DNA from: CAVQBC01 sp963710665
GTDB lineage: Bacteria > Actinomycetota > Thermoleophilia > Solirubrobacterales > Solirubrobacteraceae
Reading direction: 5' to 3'
DNA length: 64,000 nucleotides
Assembly: GCA_963710665.1 (NCBI GenBank)
Contig: CAVQBC010000008.1
Coordinates: 930,001-994,000 of the forward strand
The notes under the pieces were generated by a model that was not told where the DNA came from, searched no databases, and saw only the letters and a program-made list of their open reading frames with translations. The position numbers and the translations under genes are program-made. Positions 44,463 through 52,731 of this stretch are shown here, piece by piece; the first letter of the stretch is position 1, and each line of letters begins with the position of its first letter.

Positions 44463-45926
44463 TCAGGCCACCTCGCTCGTCTCCAGCAGCGCCGGCCGGC
44501 GGTCGCGCCAGTCCGACGCGCGCTCGTAGGCGGCCGCCGCGCCGAGCACCGTCGCGTCGCCCAGGTGCCGGCCGACGATCTGCAGCCCGACCGGCAGGCC
44601 GTCCGCCGTGAACCCGGCCGGTACCGAGATCGCGGGCTGGCCCGTGAGGTTGATCGGCAGCGTGAACGACAGCCACTGGAAGGGGCTGACGATGCGGCCG
44701 TCGACCTTCTCGGGCCCCTGCATGTGGACGGGGAACGGCGGCACGGTGAGCGTCGGGGTCACGAGCAGGTCGCAGCCCTCCATGAAGCGCCACATGCGGT
44801 TGACGAACGCCTTGCGCCCACGCAGGGCGTCGGTCAGCTGCTCGGCCGTCCACGGCCGGTCGAGGAAGTCGACCAGGTGCGGGGTCATCTCGTGGCGGTG
44901 CTCGGCGACCATCGCGCGCATCCCGCGCAGGTCGGTGTCGAGCGCCACGATGCCCCAGAACGCCTCGAACGGGTCATCCCAGTCCGGCGTGCGCTCGTTC
45001 AGGTCGCAGTCGAGCGCGCCGGCGAGCCGGCGCACGGCCTCCTCGGTGACGCGGCGGACCTCCGGATCCACGGCGACGTAGCCGAAGTCGGGCGACCACG
45101 TGATCCGCAGCCGCCGCCGCGGGGCCTCGAGCGCCGCCAGCCAGTCCACGTCGTCGCACGGGATGCTGTGCCGGTCGCGATGGTCGGGGCCGGCGATCAC
45201 CGTCATCATCAGCGCCGCGTCCTCGACCGTGCGGGCCATCGGGCCGATGTGCTCGAGCGACTCCCAGCTGGAGATCCCGGGGTACCGCTCGTCGCGGCAC
45301 CCCGGGTACAGCGGGACCCGGCCCATCGAGGCCTTGAAGCCGACGAGACCGCTGTGCGCGGAGGGGATGCGGACCGACCCGCCCCCGTCGCTGCCGAGGG
45401 CGAAGGGGCAGACCCCGGCGGCCACCGCCGCGCCGGAGCCGGCGCTCGACCCGCCGGGGGTCATCCGCAGGTCCCACGGATTGCGCGTGGTCTCGTGGAC
45501 GGGGTTGTGCCCGACGCCGCTGTAGCCGAACTCCGGGACGTTGGTCTTGCCGATCACGATCGCCCCGGCGGCCTTCAGGCGCTCGACCACGACGTCGTCC
45601 TCGTCGGGGACGAAGTCGCGGTAGGCGACCGAGCCGCACGTCGTGCGCAGGCCCTTGGTGGCGATCAGGTCCTTCACGCCCACCGGCACGCCCGCGAGCG
45701 GCCCGACGTGCTCGCCGGCGGCGAGCCGCTGCTCCTGGCGGCGCGCCTCCTCGATCGCGGCCTCCGGCGACGGCGTCGAGAACGCGTGGATGAGCGGCTC
45801 GACCTCCTCCATCCGGTCCAGCGCCGCGAGGACCACCTCGGTCGGCGACGCCTCCCGGCGCGCGACGAGATCGGCCTGCTCCTTGGCGGACAGCGTCCAG
45901 AGGTCGCCGTCGTATGCCGTGCTCAT
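44463..45926 (-). CDS. Amidase signature family enzyme
   Basis: 487 residues. The Ser-Ser-Lys triad is visible: Lys in AGVPVGVKDLIATKG, the cis-Ser and nucleophile in TPGGSSAGSGAAVAAGVCPF and the conserved GSDGGGSVRIPSA. The C-terminal region (INLTGQPAISVPAGFTADGL, PVGLQIVGRHLGD) is typical of amidase/GatA-like enzymes. It is the last gene of the operon, 17 bases after the permease stop. It may act on an amide related to the imported compound. Confidence 0.88.
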   Translation of the reverse strand: MSTAYDGDLWTLSAKEQADLVARREASPTEVVLAALDRMEEVEPLIHAFSTPSPEAAIEEARRQEQRLAAGEHVGPLAGVPVGVKDLIATKGLRTTCGSVAYRDFVPDEDDVVVERLKAAGAIVIGKTNVPEFGYSGVGHNPVHETTRNPWDLRMTPGGSSAGSGAAVAAGVCPFALGSDGGGSVRIPSAHSGLVGFKASMGRVPLYPGCRDERYPGISSWESLEHIGPMARTVEDAALMMTVIAGPDHRDRHSIPCDDVDWLAALEAPRRRLRITWSPDFGYVAVDPEVRRVTEEAVRRLAGALDCDLNERTPDWDDPFEAFWGIVALDTDLRGMRAMVAEHRHEMTPHLVDFLDRPWTAEQLTDALRGRKAFVNRMWRFMEGCDLLVTPTLTVPPFPVHMQGPEKVDGRIVSPFQWLSFTLPINLTGQPAISVPAGFTADGLPVGLQIVGRHLGDATVLGAAAAYERASDWRDRRPALLETSEVA

Positions 45927-45943
45927 GGTCGCCCTCCTTCGCC

Positions 45944-47281
45944 CTAGCGCGCTTCGAGCTTGGGCTTGACGGTCGCCACCCGCCGCTCGAGGCTGAGCGC
46001 GAGCGCCGTGTAGACCGCCGCGGCCACGATGATGCCGACCACCGCCTCGGCGCCCTCGGGCGCCAGGTAGTGCAGCAGCCCGGCCGCGGTCGCGCCGCAG
46101 GCGTAGGACAGGAACGCGATCGGGCGGATCGGCATGTCATCTGCCGCGACCTGCTCGCGACGGGCCGCCAGCACGTTGTCGGCGATGATCACGGCGCCGA
46201 TCGGCGGGACGAAGACGCCGAGGATGTTCAGCCAGTCCAGGAAGTGGCTCCACACGCCGGCGGTGGCGGCGATCGTGCCGACTGCGCCGAGCACGAGGCA
46301 CATCACGCGCATCCGGGTGTGCAGGAGGTTGCTCCAGCCGACGGCGCCGTTGTAGAGGCAGTGCGTGGAGACCGAGCCGAGGCTCACGAACACGAACAGC
46401 ACGGCGAGCACCGTCAGCAGCCAGCCCTGGTCGTTGGCGAGCAGCGGGACGAAGTTGCCGCCGTTGACCGCCGCGTTCTCGACCACGCCGGTCGCCACGA
46501 CGATCGCGCCGACGAGGAACGCGCAGAAGTTCGCGATCGGGAACGCGGTGGAGGCCGCGAGGACCGCCTCGCGCCCGTTGCGCGCCCAGCGGGTGAAGTC
46601 CGCCGTCATCGTTCCGGAGTCCGCGAACGTCGCGATCACGAGCGTGATCCCGGCGCCGAGGCTGAAGGCGGCAGCGCCCGCGCCGGCTCCCTCGTAATCC
46701 CAGACGCCCGACAGGCTCACGCCCTCGGACGCGATGACGATCGCGATGATCGCGACCACCACGAACAACGGCGCCGCGATCATGCCGATCACCGACAGGG
46801 CGCGGACCCCGATGAACGTGATCGCCACGAAGCCGAGCGCGGCGAGCAGGGTCACGAGCCACTCGGTCCACCCGAACGTCGCCTCCATCGTGGCGCCGGT
46901 CAGGCCGGTGTTGAACGCGAACCAGCCGATGACCAGCGTGGACAGGAACCCCGCCACCAGCAGCTGCCCGAAGCGGCCGAACACTCGACCGGCCTGCAGC
47001 GCGAAGTTGAGGCCCGTGCGTCCCGCGAAGTAGCTGAGCGCCCCCACGTAGACGAACAGCACGAGGTTGCCCACCACGATCGCGAGCAGGGCGCGCTGGA
47101 AGCCCAGGAGGGCGGCGAGTACGCCGCCGAACACCGCGCACGTGAGGATCATGGGGAACCCGAACCACACCGCCGCCACGGTCCGCAGCGACTTCCGGTG
47201 CCCTTCCGGAACCGGAACCCGCTCGAATTCCGCCTCGAGCTCGAGGCCGCCGATGTGCTCGCGGTCGTCCGCGGTGGTCAT
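45944..47281 (-). CDS. Purine-cytosine permease family (NCS1) transporter
   Basis: 445 residues, about 12 helices. The cytoplasmic N-terminus carries VPVPEGHRKSLRTVAAVWFG, where the family-typical substrate helix begins. Other landmarks are ALSYFAGRTGLNFALQAGRV, SLGAGITLVIATFADSGTMT, DFTRWARNGREAVLA and NILGVFVPPIGAVIIADNVL, which match CodB/cytosine permease proteins. Its start overlaps the allophanate-hydrolase-like stop by 4 bases. In this context it probably imports biuret, a urea derivative or a pyrimidine precursor. Confidence 0.87.
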   Translation of the reverse strand: MTTADDREHIGGLELEAEFERVPVPEGHRKSLRTVAAVWFGFPMILTCAVFGGVLAALLGFQRALLAIVVGNLVLFVYVGALSYFAGRTGLNFALQAGRVFGRFGQLLVAGFLSTLVIGWFAFNTGLTGATMEATFGWTEWLVTLLAALGFVAITFIGVRALSVIGMIAAPLFVVVAIIAIVIASEGVSLSGVWDYEGAGAGAAAFSLGAGITLVIATFADSGTMTADFTRWARNGREAVLAASTAFPIANFCAFLVGAIVVATGVVENAAVNGGNFVPLLANDQGWLLTVLAVLFVFVSLGSVSTHCLYNGAVGWSNLLHTRMRVMCLVLGAVGTIAATAGVWSHFLDWLNILGVFVPPIGAVIIADNVLAARREQVAADDMPIRPIAFLSYACGATAAGLLHYLAPEGAEAVVGIIVAAAVYTALALSLERRVATVKPKLEAR

Positions 47282-48747
47282 GGGTACTCCTCCTCTCGGG
47301 TCGACCCGTCGGCCGGGTCGTCGGTTCCCTCCATGGGCGCGCGGCGCGCGCGCACGAACTCGGCCCCCAGCGCGGCGAGCGTCGCGTCTCCGAGCGCGGG
47401 GGCGATGAGCGTCACGCCCTGCGGCAGGCCGTCGCCGCGGAAGCCGTTGGGCACGGCGAGGGCGCTCAGGTCGAGCAGGTTGACGAACGTCGTGTAGTAG
47501 CCGAGACGGCGGTTGAGCTCGAACGGGTCGGCCTCCACCGCGGCGACCGTGTAGGTCGTGGGGGTGGTCGGGAGCACGAGCGCGTCGACGTCGCGCAGGA
47601 TGCGCGCCGCCTCGCGCTTGAGGAGCTCGAGGCGGTCGAGCGCCGCGAACGCCTCGACCGCGCTGAACCGGCCGCCGCCCGCGATGATCTCGCGTGTGAC
47701 CGGATGGAGGGCGTCGCCGCGCTCGGCCAGGAACCGCCCGAGGAACTGGAGCCGGTCGGCCACCCACGGCCCCTCGTAGAGCAGGGCGCCCGCCTGGAGG
47801 AACGGCGCGTAGTCGATCTCGACGCGCGTCCCGCCCATGGCCTCGAGCGTCGCGACCGCCTCGCGGTAGAGCCGCTCGGCGTCGGCGTCGCCCTCGAATT
47901 CCAGGTCGCACGCCGCCGGCACCGCGAAGCGAAACGCGCCCGTCAGGCCGGGACGCGGGTCGCGGACGGCGTCCGCGCGCGAGTACGGGTCGGTGTCGTC
48001 GTAGCCCGCGATCACCTCGAGGACCCGCCACGCGTCCGCGCAGGAGCGCGCGAAGACCGACGGGCAGTCGACGGAGCGGCACGCGGGCACGAAGCCGGCG
48101 GTGCTCACGAGGCCGCGCGTGGGCTTCAGGCCGATCACGTCGTTGAGCGCGGCGGGGACCCGGCCGGAGCCGGCCGCGTCGGTGCCGAGGCTGAAGCTCA
48201 CGAGGCCCGAGCTCACGGCGACCGCCGACCCGGAGCTCGAGCCGCCGGGGATGTAGTCCGGGTGGAACGGGTTACGGCTGACGCCGTACGGGCTGCGGAC
48301 GCCGACCAGCCCGCTCGCGAACTGGTCGAGGTTCGTCTTGCCGACGCAGATCGCGCCGGCGGCCTCGAGGCGCTCGACGATCGGCGCCGACCTGACCGGC
48401 GCATACGCGTACGCCGGGCAGGCGACCGTCGTATCGAGGCCGGCGACGTCGATGCTGTCCTTGACCGCGAAGGGGATGCCGAGCAGCGGCGGCGCGCCCG
48501 CGCCCGGCCGGGTCGACTCCAGGAGCGCCTGGAGCTCGCGCGCGCGGGCGCGGAGCTCGTCGTCGGAGAACCGCGAGATCCACACCCGGTCGTCGCCGGC
48601 GGCGGCGATGCGCGCGAGCACCTCCTCGACGACGTCGGGGACCGTGAACGCGCCGGCGGCGTACCCGGCCGCGAGCGGGCCGATGTCGAGATCGTCGACG
48701 ACGCCCGGGGGAGCCGTCGCCCCGGGGATGCGGGTGGGGGCGCTCAT
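47278..48747 (-). CDS. Allophanate hydrolase-like amidase (AtzF/DUR1,2 amidase domain only)
   Basis: 489 residues. Amidase-signature enzyme with Lys in LGIPFAVKDSIDVAGLDTTV, serines in YIPGGSSSGSAVAVSSGLVS, and GTDAAGSGRVPAALN followed by GLKPTRGLVSTAGFVPACRS, a stretch highly characteristic of allophanate hydrolase. The N-terminus (LDIGPLAAGYAAGAFTVPDV) also fits. AtzF has an extra C-terminal domain of about 130 residues that finishes decarboxylation chemistry; here the protein stops after the amidase domain. It would hydrolyse allophanate to ammonia and N-carboxycarbamate. Overlaps of 4 bases on both sides couple it to the biuret-hydrolase-like gene and the permease. Confidence 0.85.
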   Translation of the reverse strand: MSAPTRIPGATAPPGVVDDLDIGPLAAGYAAGAFTVPDVVEEVLARIAAAGDDRVWISRFSDDELRARARELQALLESTRPGAGAPPLLGIPFAVKDSIDVAGLDTTVACPAYAYAPVRSAPIVERLEAAGAICVGKTNLDQFASGLVGVRSPYGVSRNPFHPDYIPGGSSSGSAVAVSSGLVSFSLGTDAAGSGRVPAALNDVIGLKPTRGLVSTAGFVPACRSVDCPSVFARSCADAWRVLEVIAGYDDTDPYSRADAVRDPRPGLTGAFRFAVPAACDLEFEGDADAERLYREAVATLEAMGGTRVEIDYAPFLQAGALLYEGPWVADRLQFLGRFLAERGDALHPVTREIIAGGGRFSAVEAFAALDRLELLKREAARILRDVDALVLPTTPTTYTVAAVEADPFELNRRLGYYTTFVNLLDLSALAVPNGFRGDGLPQGVTLIAPALGDATLAALGAEFVRARRAPMEGTDDPADGSTREEEYP

Positions 48748-49463
48748 CGGCCGCCCAGCGCGGAGACCAGGGCCCCGGAGGAGGCCATCAGGCCGAACGC
48801 CTCCGGATGCGTGCGGATCATGTTGAACACCGCGGCGTGGTTCTCGCGGCGCGTGGCGGCGCAGCAGTCCTCGAGCTGCACGGTGTGGTAGCCGCGGTCG
48901 CGCGCCTCCATGCGCGTGCCCAGCACGCAGCAGTCGGTCGTCACGCCCGTGATCAGCAGGTGCGTGATCGCGTTGTTGCGCAGGATGTGGTCGAGCTCGG
49001 TGGCGAAGAAGGCGCCCTTGCCCGGCTTGTGCAGCACGCGCTCGCCCTCGCGCGGCGCGAGCTCCTCGACCACCTCGGACCCCTGCTCGCCGCGGATCAG
49101 CAGCCGGCCGAGCGGGCCCTCGCTGCCGATCGGCGCGCCGACGTTGATCGTGCCCTCCATCTTGTTGTGGGGGACATCGTTGAGATCGGGGTGGTGGGCC
49201 TCGACGGTGTAGACGACGAGCACGCCCGCCGAGCGGCAGGCGTCGAGCACCTCGCTGAGCGGCTCGATCGGCTCACGCAGCAGCGCGATCGCCTCGTCGC
49301 CCAGGCCCTTCTTCGCCATGTAGGCGTGGCAATAGCCACCGATCGCGCAGAAGTCGTTCTGCATGTCGATGACGAGGAGGGCCGTGTGAGCCGGGTCGAA
49401 CACGAAGTCCCACGGCTCCGCCGCACAGGTGAGCGCCCGGGTGCCCAGGGTCGCCTCGGTCAA
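48744..49463 (-). CDS. Biuret amidohydrolase-like cysteine hydrolase (isochorismatase family)
   Basis: 239 residues. The triad of the family is present: Asp in ALLVIDMQNDFCAIGGYC, Lys in VLHKPGKGAFFATELDHILR and Cys in LITGVTTDCCVLGTRMEARD. The start of the mature sequence (AEPWDFVFDPAHTALLVID) and ALLREPIEPLSEVLDACRSA closely resemble rhizobial BiuH, which converts biuret to allophanate and ammonia. No ATG or GTG fits; TTG 49463 is preceded by AAGGAGGG at ideal spacing. It is the first gene of the operon, followed by the allophanate-hydrolase-like amidase, the next step of the pathway. Related families (carbamoylsarcosine or ureidoacrylate hydrolases) are alternatives. Confidence 0.83.
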   Translation of the reverse strand: MTEATLGTRALTCAAEPWDFVFDPAHTALLVIDMQNDFCAIGGYCHAYMAKKGLGDEAIALLREPIEPLSEVLDACRSAGVLVVYTVEAHHPDLNDVPHNKMEGTINVGAPIGSEGPLGRLLIRGEQGSEVVEELAPREGERVLHKPGKGAFFATELDHILRNNAITHLLITGVTTDCCVLGTRMEARDRGYHTVQLEDCCAATRRENHAAVFNMIRTHPEAFGLMASSGALVSALGGR

Positions 49464-49537
49464 GTCTCCACCCTCCTTCTCCGAGCAGCGCGGCGCCACA
49501 CGAGCCTGGCCGCGTGCATCCGCCCCCTCGACTTCGT

Positions 49538-49592
49538 TAGCGGATATAACATATGCCAGGTACGGCGCCGGGCGCAACCCGTCTATCCGCTA
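49538..49592. promoter_or_regulatory. Inverted repeat upstream of the biuret-type operon
   Basis: TAGCGGATA (49538-49546) and TATCCGCTA (49584-49592) are perfect 9-base inverted repeats 37 bases apart, about 75-130 bases upstream of the first operon gene. The left arm continues as GCGGATATAACATATGCC, whose AT-rich core resembles the GntR palindrome at 43747-43765. In a region this GC-rich the AT core stands out. It is a candidate GntR-controlled promoter/operator. Confidence 0.45.
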
Positions 49593-49697
49593 TGCGGACA
49601 TGCGCGTCTCCGCCGGAGGCGGCGGTGACCGTGGGGGCCGGAAGGTGGGGCCGCCCCGCCCGCCGGCGACCGGCCGGCGGGAGGGCGGAGGGATGCG

Positions 49698-50366
49698 TCA
49701 GGCGCCCGCGGGCCGCGGCTCGCGCGCGCTGCTGGCGTCGGCGCCCTGCTTGGCGGCCTCGGCCTGGGCCACCTGGCGGTTCACGTGGTCCCAGTTGAGG
49801 TTGCGGAAGAACGCCTCGACGTACTGCTTGCGCCCGTCGGGCGTCGCCCCGAAGTCGCGCACGTAGGCGTGCTCGTAGACGTCGATGGCCAGGACCGGGA
49901 CCATGTTGTAGACGGCCCAGAGGTTCTGGCTGTCCATGATGTAGTTGAACACCGACCCGTCGTTGAGGTCGTAGCCGACCATCACCCAGCCGCGGGCGGC
50001 CGAGGCGGCCTTCTTGACGGCCTCGAACCACGTGTCGACGCCGTTGAACTCGGCGTCGACGAGCTCGGCGAAGCGGCCCTGGGCCTCGCCTCCGTCACCG
50101 CCGAGGTGGCCGAAGTAGAGGTCGTGGTTCTTGTAGCCCAGGAGCGCGAAGGTGTAGTCCACCGACACCGCGCGCAGCGGCGAGTAGACCTGGTTGCCCT
50201 CGATCTGCGAGTAGTCGAACTCGTTGAGGATCCTGCGGCACTCGTTGGCCTTCTTCGCGTACCCCTCGTAGAGCTTGTAGTGGTCCTCCATCGTCTGGCG
50301 GGAGATGCCGTCGAGCTCCTTCTCGAAGGCGGCGAACTTGCGCGGCTTCAGCTCATCCCACGGCAT
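49698..50366 (-). CDS. Superoxide dismutase, Fe/Mn family
   Basis: 222 residues. The N-terminal helical part (MEDHYKLYEGYAKKANECRR) supplies the first His. The second is in LGYKNHDLYFGHLGGDGGEA, and the Asp and last His in VPVLAIDVYEHAYVRDFGAT. NLNWDHVNRQV near the C-terminus is also typical. It dismutates superoxide in the cytoplasm. The central block (GWVMVGYDLNDGSVFNYIMD) is more diverged than in classical SodA/SodB, so metal choice cannot be read. ATG 50366 has an AAAGGAG ribosome site. It lies 72 bases after the FolD-like gene. Confidence 0.82.
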   Translation of the reverse strand: MPWDELKPRKFAAFEKELDGISRQTMEDHYKLYEGYAKKANECRRILNEFDYSQIEGNQVYSPLRAVSVDYTFALLGYKNHDLYFGHLGGDGGEAQGRFAELVDAEFNGVDTWFEAVKKAASAARGWVMVGYDLNDGSVFNYIMDSQNLWAVYNMVPVLAIDVYEHAYVRDFGATPDGRKQYVEAFFRNLNWDHVNRQVAQAEAAKQGADASSAREPRPAGA

Positions 50367-50438
50367 GTGAGCTCCTTTCGCTCGGGGGTGGTTCGACCCG
50401 GGCGCTTCCCGAGCGGTCCGGGCCGGAAACGCGGGCGG

Positions 50439-51332
50439 TCAGGGAAGCGCCGCCACGCGCTCGCCGAGGCGGGCGGCCGTCACCGTGTTGCGCAGGACCC
50501 AGACGTCGGTGATAGGGCCGACGCCGCCGGGGACCGGCGAGACGGCCTCGGCGACCGGCTCGACGGAGGACCGGTCGACGTCGCCCACGAGGCGGAGCGA
50601 GCCGTCCGGCTGCTCCACGGGATTGATGCCGATGTCGATCACGATCGTGCCCTCGCTCACGAGCTCGGAGGTGATGAGCTCCGGCACGCCGACGGCGATG
50701 ATGAGGATGTCCGCCATGCGGGTGTGCTCGGCCAGGCGGCCGGCGTCGGCGGTGTGCTTGTGGCACGAGATCACGGTCGCGTTGCGCTGCAGGCCGAGGA
50801 TCGCCGCGGGCTTGCCGACGTTGTTCGAGCGCCCGACGAGCACGATGTCGACGCCGTCGTAGGCGGTCGCGAGGTCGCGGCCCGCCTCCTCCGTGTAGCG
50901 GTCGAGCATGTGGAAGGCGGAGGCCGGCGTGGACGGGACGAAGCGGGGCATGCCGAGCGACAGCAGGCCGGCGTTGACCGGGTGCAGCGCCTCGACGTCC
51001 TTGAGCGGCGGGAGGGCCGCGAACACCTGGGCCTCGGGGATGTGGGGCGGCAGCGGGCGGAGCACGAGGATGCCGGTGACGGCCTCGTCGGTGTCGAGCT
51101 CGGCGATCTTGCCGATCACCTGCCCGAGCGTCGCGTCGGCGGGGAGGCGCTCCGGCCGCGAGACGAGCCCGAGCTCGCGGGCGTTGATGTCGATGCGGCG
51201 CTGGTAGACCTCCGCGGCCTTGTCCTCGCCGACCAGGATCGTGGCGATCCCGGCCTGCCCGGAGGTGTGCGCGAGCTCGGTGCGCAGCTCCTCCTTGAGC
51301 TCTTCCGCGTAGCGCCTGCCGTCGATGATCAT
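50439..51332 (-). CDS. folD: FolD-like methylenetetrahydrofolate dehydrogenase with altered cyclohydrolase site
   Basis: 297 residues from ATG 51332. Overall FolD architecture: MIIDGRRYAEELKEELRTEL, ATILVGEDKAAEVYQ, the nucleotide-binding DIVLVGRSNNVGKPAA and PVPGGVGPITDVWVLRNTV. Compared with E. coli FolD (from memory), the general-base Lys of YVxSK is Ile here (VYQRRIDINARELG). The Gln of GILVQLPLP is Leu (GILVLRPLPP), and the KDVDGFHP block reads KDVEALHP. In studied FolD proteins the Lys is essential for methenyl-THF cyclohydrolase but less so for dehydrogenase. It may therefore be a dehydrogenase only. Two FchA-like cyclohydrolase candidates lie 7-8 kb away. Confidence 0.8.
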   Translation of the reverse strand: MIIDGRRYAEELKEELRTELAHTSGQAGIATILVGEDKAAEVYQRRIDINARELGLVSRPERLPADATLGQVIGKIAELDTDEAVTGILVLRPLPPHIPEAQVFAALPPLKDVEALHPVNAGLLSLGMPRFVPSTPASAFHMLDRYTEEAGRDLATAYDGVDIVLVGRSNNVGKPAAILGLQRNATVISCHKHTADAGRLAEHTRMADILIIAVGVPELITSELVSEGTIVIDIGINPVEQPDGSLRLVGDVDRSSVEPVAEAVSPVPGGVGPITDVWVLRNTVTAARLGERVAALP

Positions 51333-51407
51333 CGCGGCGCGCAGCCTACGCAACCCGGACACCGCGGCGTGCCGGGCACTCGCGTTGCGGCCGCGTTGCG
51401 ACGCGCC

Positions 51408-51848
51408 TCAGCCCGCGTCCTCCTGCAGGCCGCCGCCGGCCAGGCGGTCCCGGAGGTCCTCCGGCCAGGTGGCCGCGCGGAGGGTGGCCTTGTCGACGAA
51501 GCACGCGGTGACCTCGCCGGCGACCGCGAGGCCGTCGGGCCCGTGGATCGCCAGCGTGTAGACGATCGAGCTGCGCCCGAGGCTCCCGACCGCGAGGTCG
51601 ACCTCGACCGGGTCGTTGAATCGCAGCGGCCGCCGGAAGTCCACCGACACGCTGATCCGCGGCATCGCGCCGAACGTGCGGTCCTCGATCCCCAGCGCCG
51701 TGTGGAGCGCCGCCTCGGCGGCCTCGAGGAGCCGGAACGCCGTCGTCCAGTGGTAGATCCCGGCGGCGTCGGTGTCGATCCACTCGATGCGCCGCCGCAG
51801 CACCACGCGCGCCGCCTCGGGGAGGGGCTCGGCGTGCGACGCGCTCAT
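51408..51848 (-). CDS. Acyl-CoA thioesterase, 4-hydroxybenzoyl-CoA type hotdog
   Basis: 146 residues. The 4HBT hotdog fold starts with LRRRIEWIDTDAAGIYHWTT (the catalytic Asp region), continues ISVSVDFRRPLRFNDPVEVD and ends with AGEVTACFVDKATLRAATWP. It is the last gene of the paa run and overlaps the zinc-ribbon gene by 4 bases. In paa clusters a thioesterase (PaaI in E. coli, YbgC-like elsewhere) releases CoA from dead-end ring-epoxide intermediates; the same protective role is likely here. Confidence 0.82.
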   Translation of the reverse strand: MSASHAEPLPEAARVVLRRRIEWIDTDAAGIYHWTTAFRLLEAAEAALHTALGIEDRTFGAMPRISVSVDFRRPLRFNDPVEVDLAVGSLGRSSIVYTLAIHGPDGLAVAGEVTACFVDKATLRAATWPEDLRDRLAGGGLQEDAG

Positions 51849-52015
51849 CGGCGGCGGTCCCCGCGCCGGGGCTCGTCGTCGAAGTCCTCGCGCACGGCCT
51901 CGAAGTAGGAGCCGCACGCCCGGCAGCGCCATTGGCTCGTGATGATCTGCCCGCCCCACTGGCCGACGCGCTCGGCGCCGCCGGCGCCGCAGAAGGGGCA
52001 GGCCGGATCGCTCAT
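51845..52015 (-). CDS. Separate PaaD zinc-ribbon protein
   Basis: 56 residues starting MSDPACPFCGAGGAERVGQW and containing QWRCRACGSYFEAV: two CxxC pairs spaced like the C-terminal zinc ribbon of PaaD (PaaJ). In many bacteria this ribbon is fused to the DUF59 domain; here the DUF59 part is a separate gene at 52955-53332. It overlaps paaC upstream and the thioesterase downstream by 4 bases each, so co-translation is expected. It probably works with the DUF59 protein in iron-cluster maturation for the reductase or diiron centre. Confidence 0.8.
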   Translation of the reverse strand: MSDPACPFCGAGGAERVGQWGGQIITSQWRCRACGSYFEAVREDFDDEPRRGDRRR

Positions 52016-52731
52016 CGCTCCAGGCGGCGCCGGTCGGGGTCCCAGCGCGACCAGTCCGAGGGCTCCTCGAGCGTGATCGCCGCGCCCTCGCCGGCCAGCA
52101 GCTCGACCAGCCAGGCACGGACCTGCTCGCGCTGCTGGGCCGGGTCGCGGTGGACCATCCCCTGCGCGAGCGCAGCCTGGAAGCCGGGGTCGTCGTTCGG
52201 GCCGGCCCATCGGCCCGCGTGCTCCCAGGTCTCCGACAGCCGCGCGACGAGCGCGTCGCGCCGGCCCCCGCCGCCTCGGCACAGGCGCTTGGCCCACGCC
52301 TCGGCGTGCACGCGGTGGGAGCCCTCCTCCTGCAGGATCTTGCGCGCCCGCTGGGCCATCGGCGCGAGCGTGCTGTCGACGCAGGCGGCGACGAACGTCG
52401 TGAGCACGCCGTCGACCAGCAGGTTGGCCGCGATCAGCGCCGTCCAGTCGTCGAGCTCGCCGTCGAGCAGCGACATCCGGCGCCCGCCGCCGTCGAGGCC
52501 GTCGTCGCGGGCCTCGACCCCGAGCGCCTTGAGGACGGGATAGGTCGAGCGCGCGTGGCCCATCTCGTCCTGGGCCATCGCGGCGGCGGCGACCGCGGAC
52601 TCGAGCGTCGGCGCGCTCACGCCCCACTCGGCGTAGCGGCGTCCGAGCGCCGCCTTGTTGTCGGCCAGCGAGCCGACGAGCGAGATCATGCAGGCGGTGG
52701 CGGCGTCGGCGGAGGTGGCGGCCGGGCTCAT
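52012..52731 (-). CDS. paaC: Phenylacetyl-CoA 1,2-epoxidase subunit PaaC
   Basis: 239 residues. Ferritin-like helical subunit with CMISLVGSLADNKAALGRRY, VAAAAMAQDEMGHARSTYPV and ILQEEGSHRVHAEAWAKRL. PaaC is the structural partner of the catalytic PaaA in the multicomponent epoxidase that attacks phenylacetyl-CoA. Its start overlaps paaB and its end overlaps the zinc-ribbon gene, both by 4 bases. Confidence 0.87.
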   Translation of the reverse strand: MSPAATSADAATACMISLVGSLADNKAALGRRYAEWGVSAPTLESAVAAAAMAQDEMGHARSTYPVLKALGVEARDDGLDGGGRRMSLLDGELDDWTALIAANLLVDGVLTTFVAACVDSTLAPMAQRARKILQEEGSHRVHAEAWAKRLCRGGGGRRDALVARLSETWEHAGRWAGPNDDPGFQAALAQGMVHRDPAQQREQVRAWLVELLAGEGAAITLEEPSDWSRWDPDRRRLER

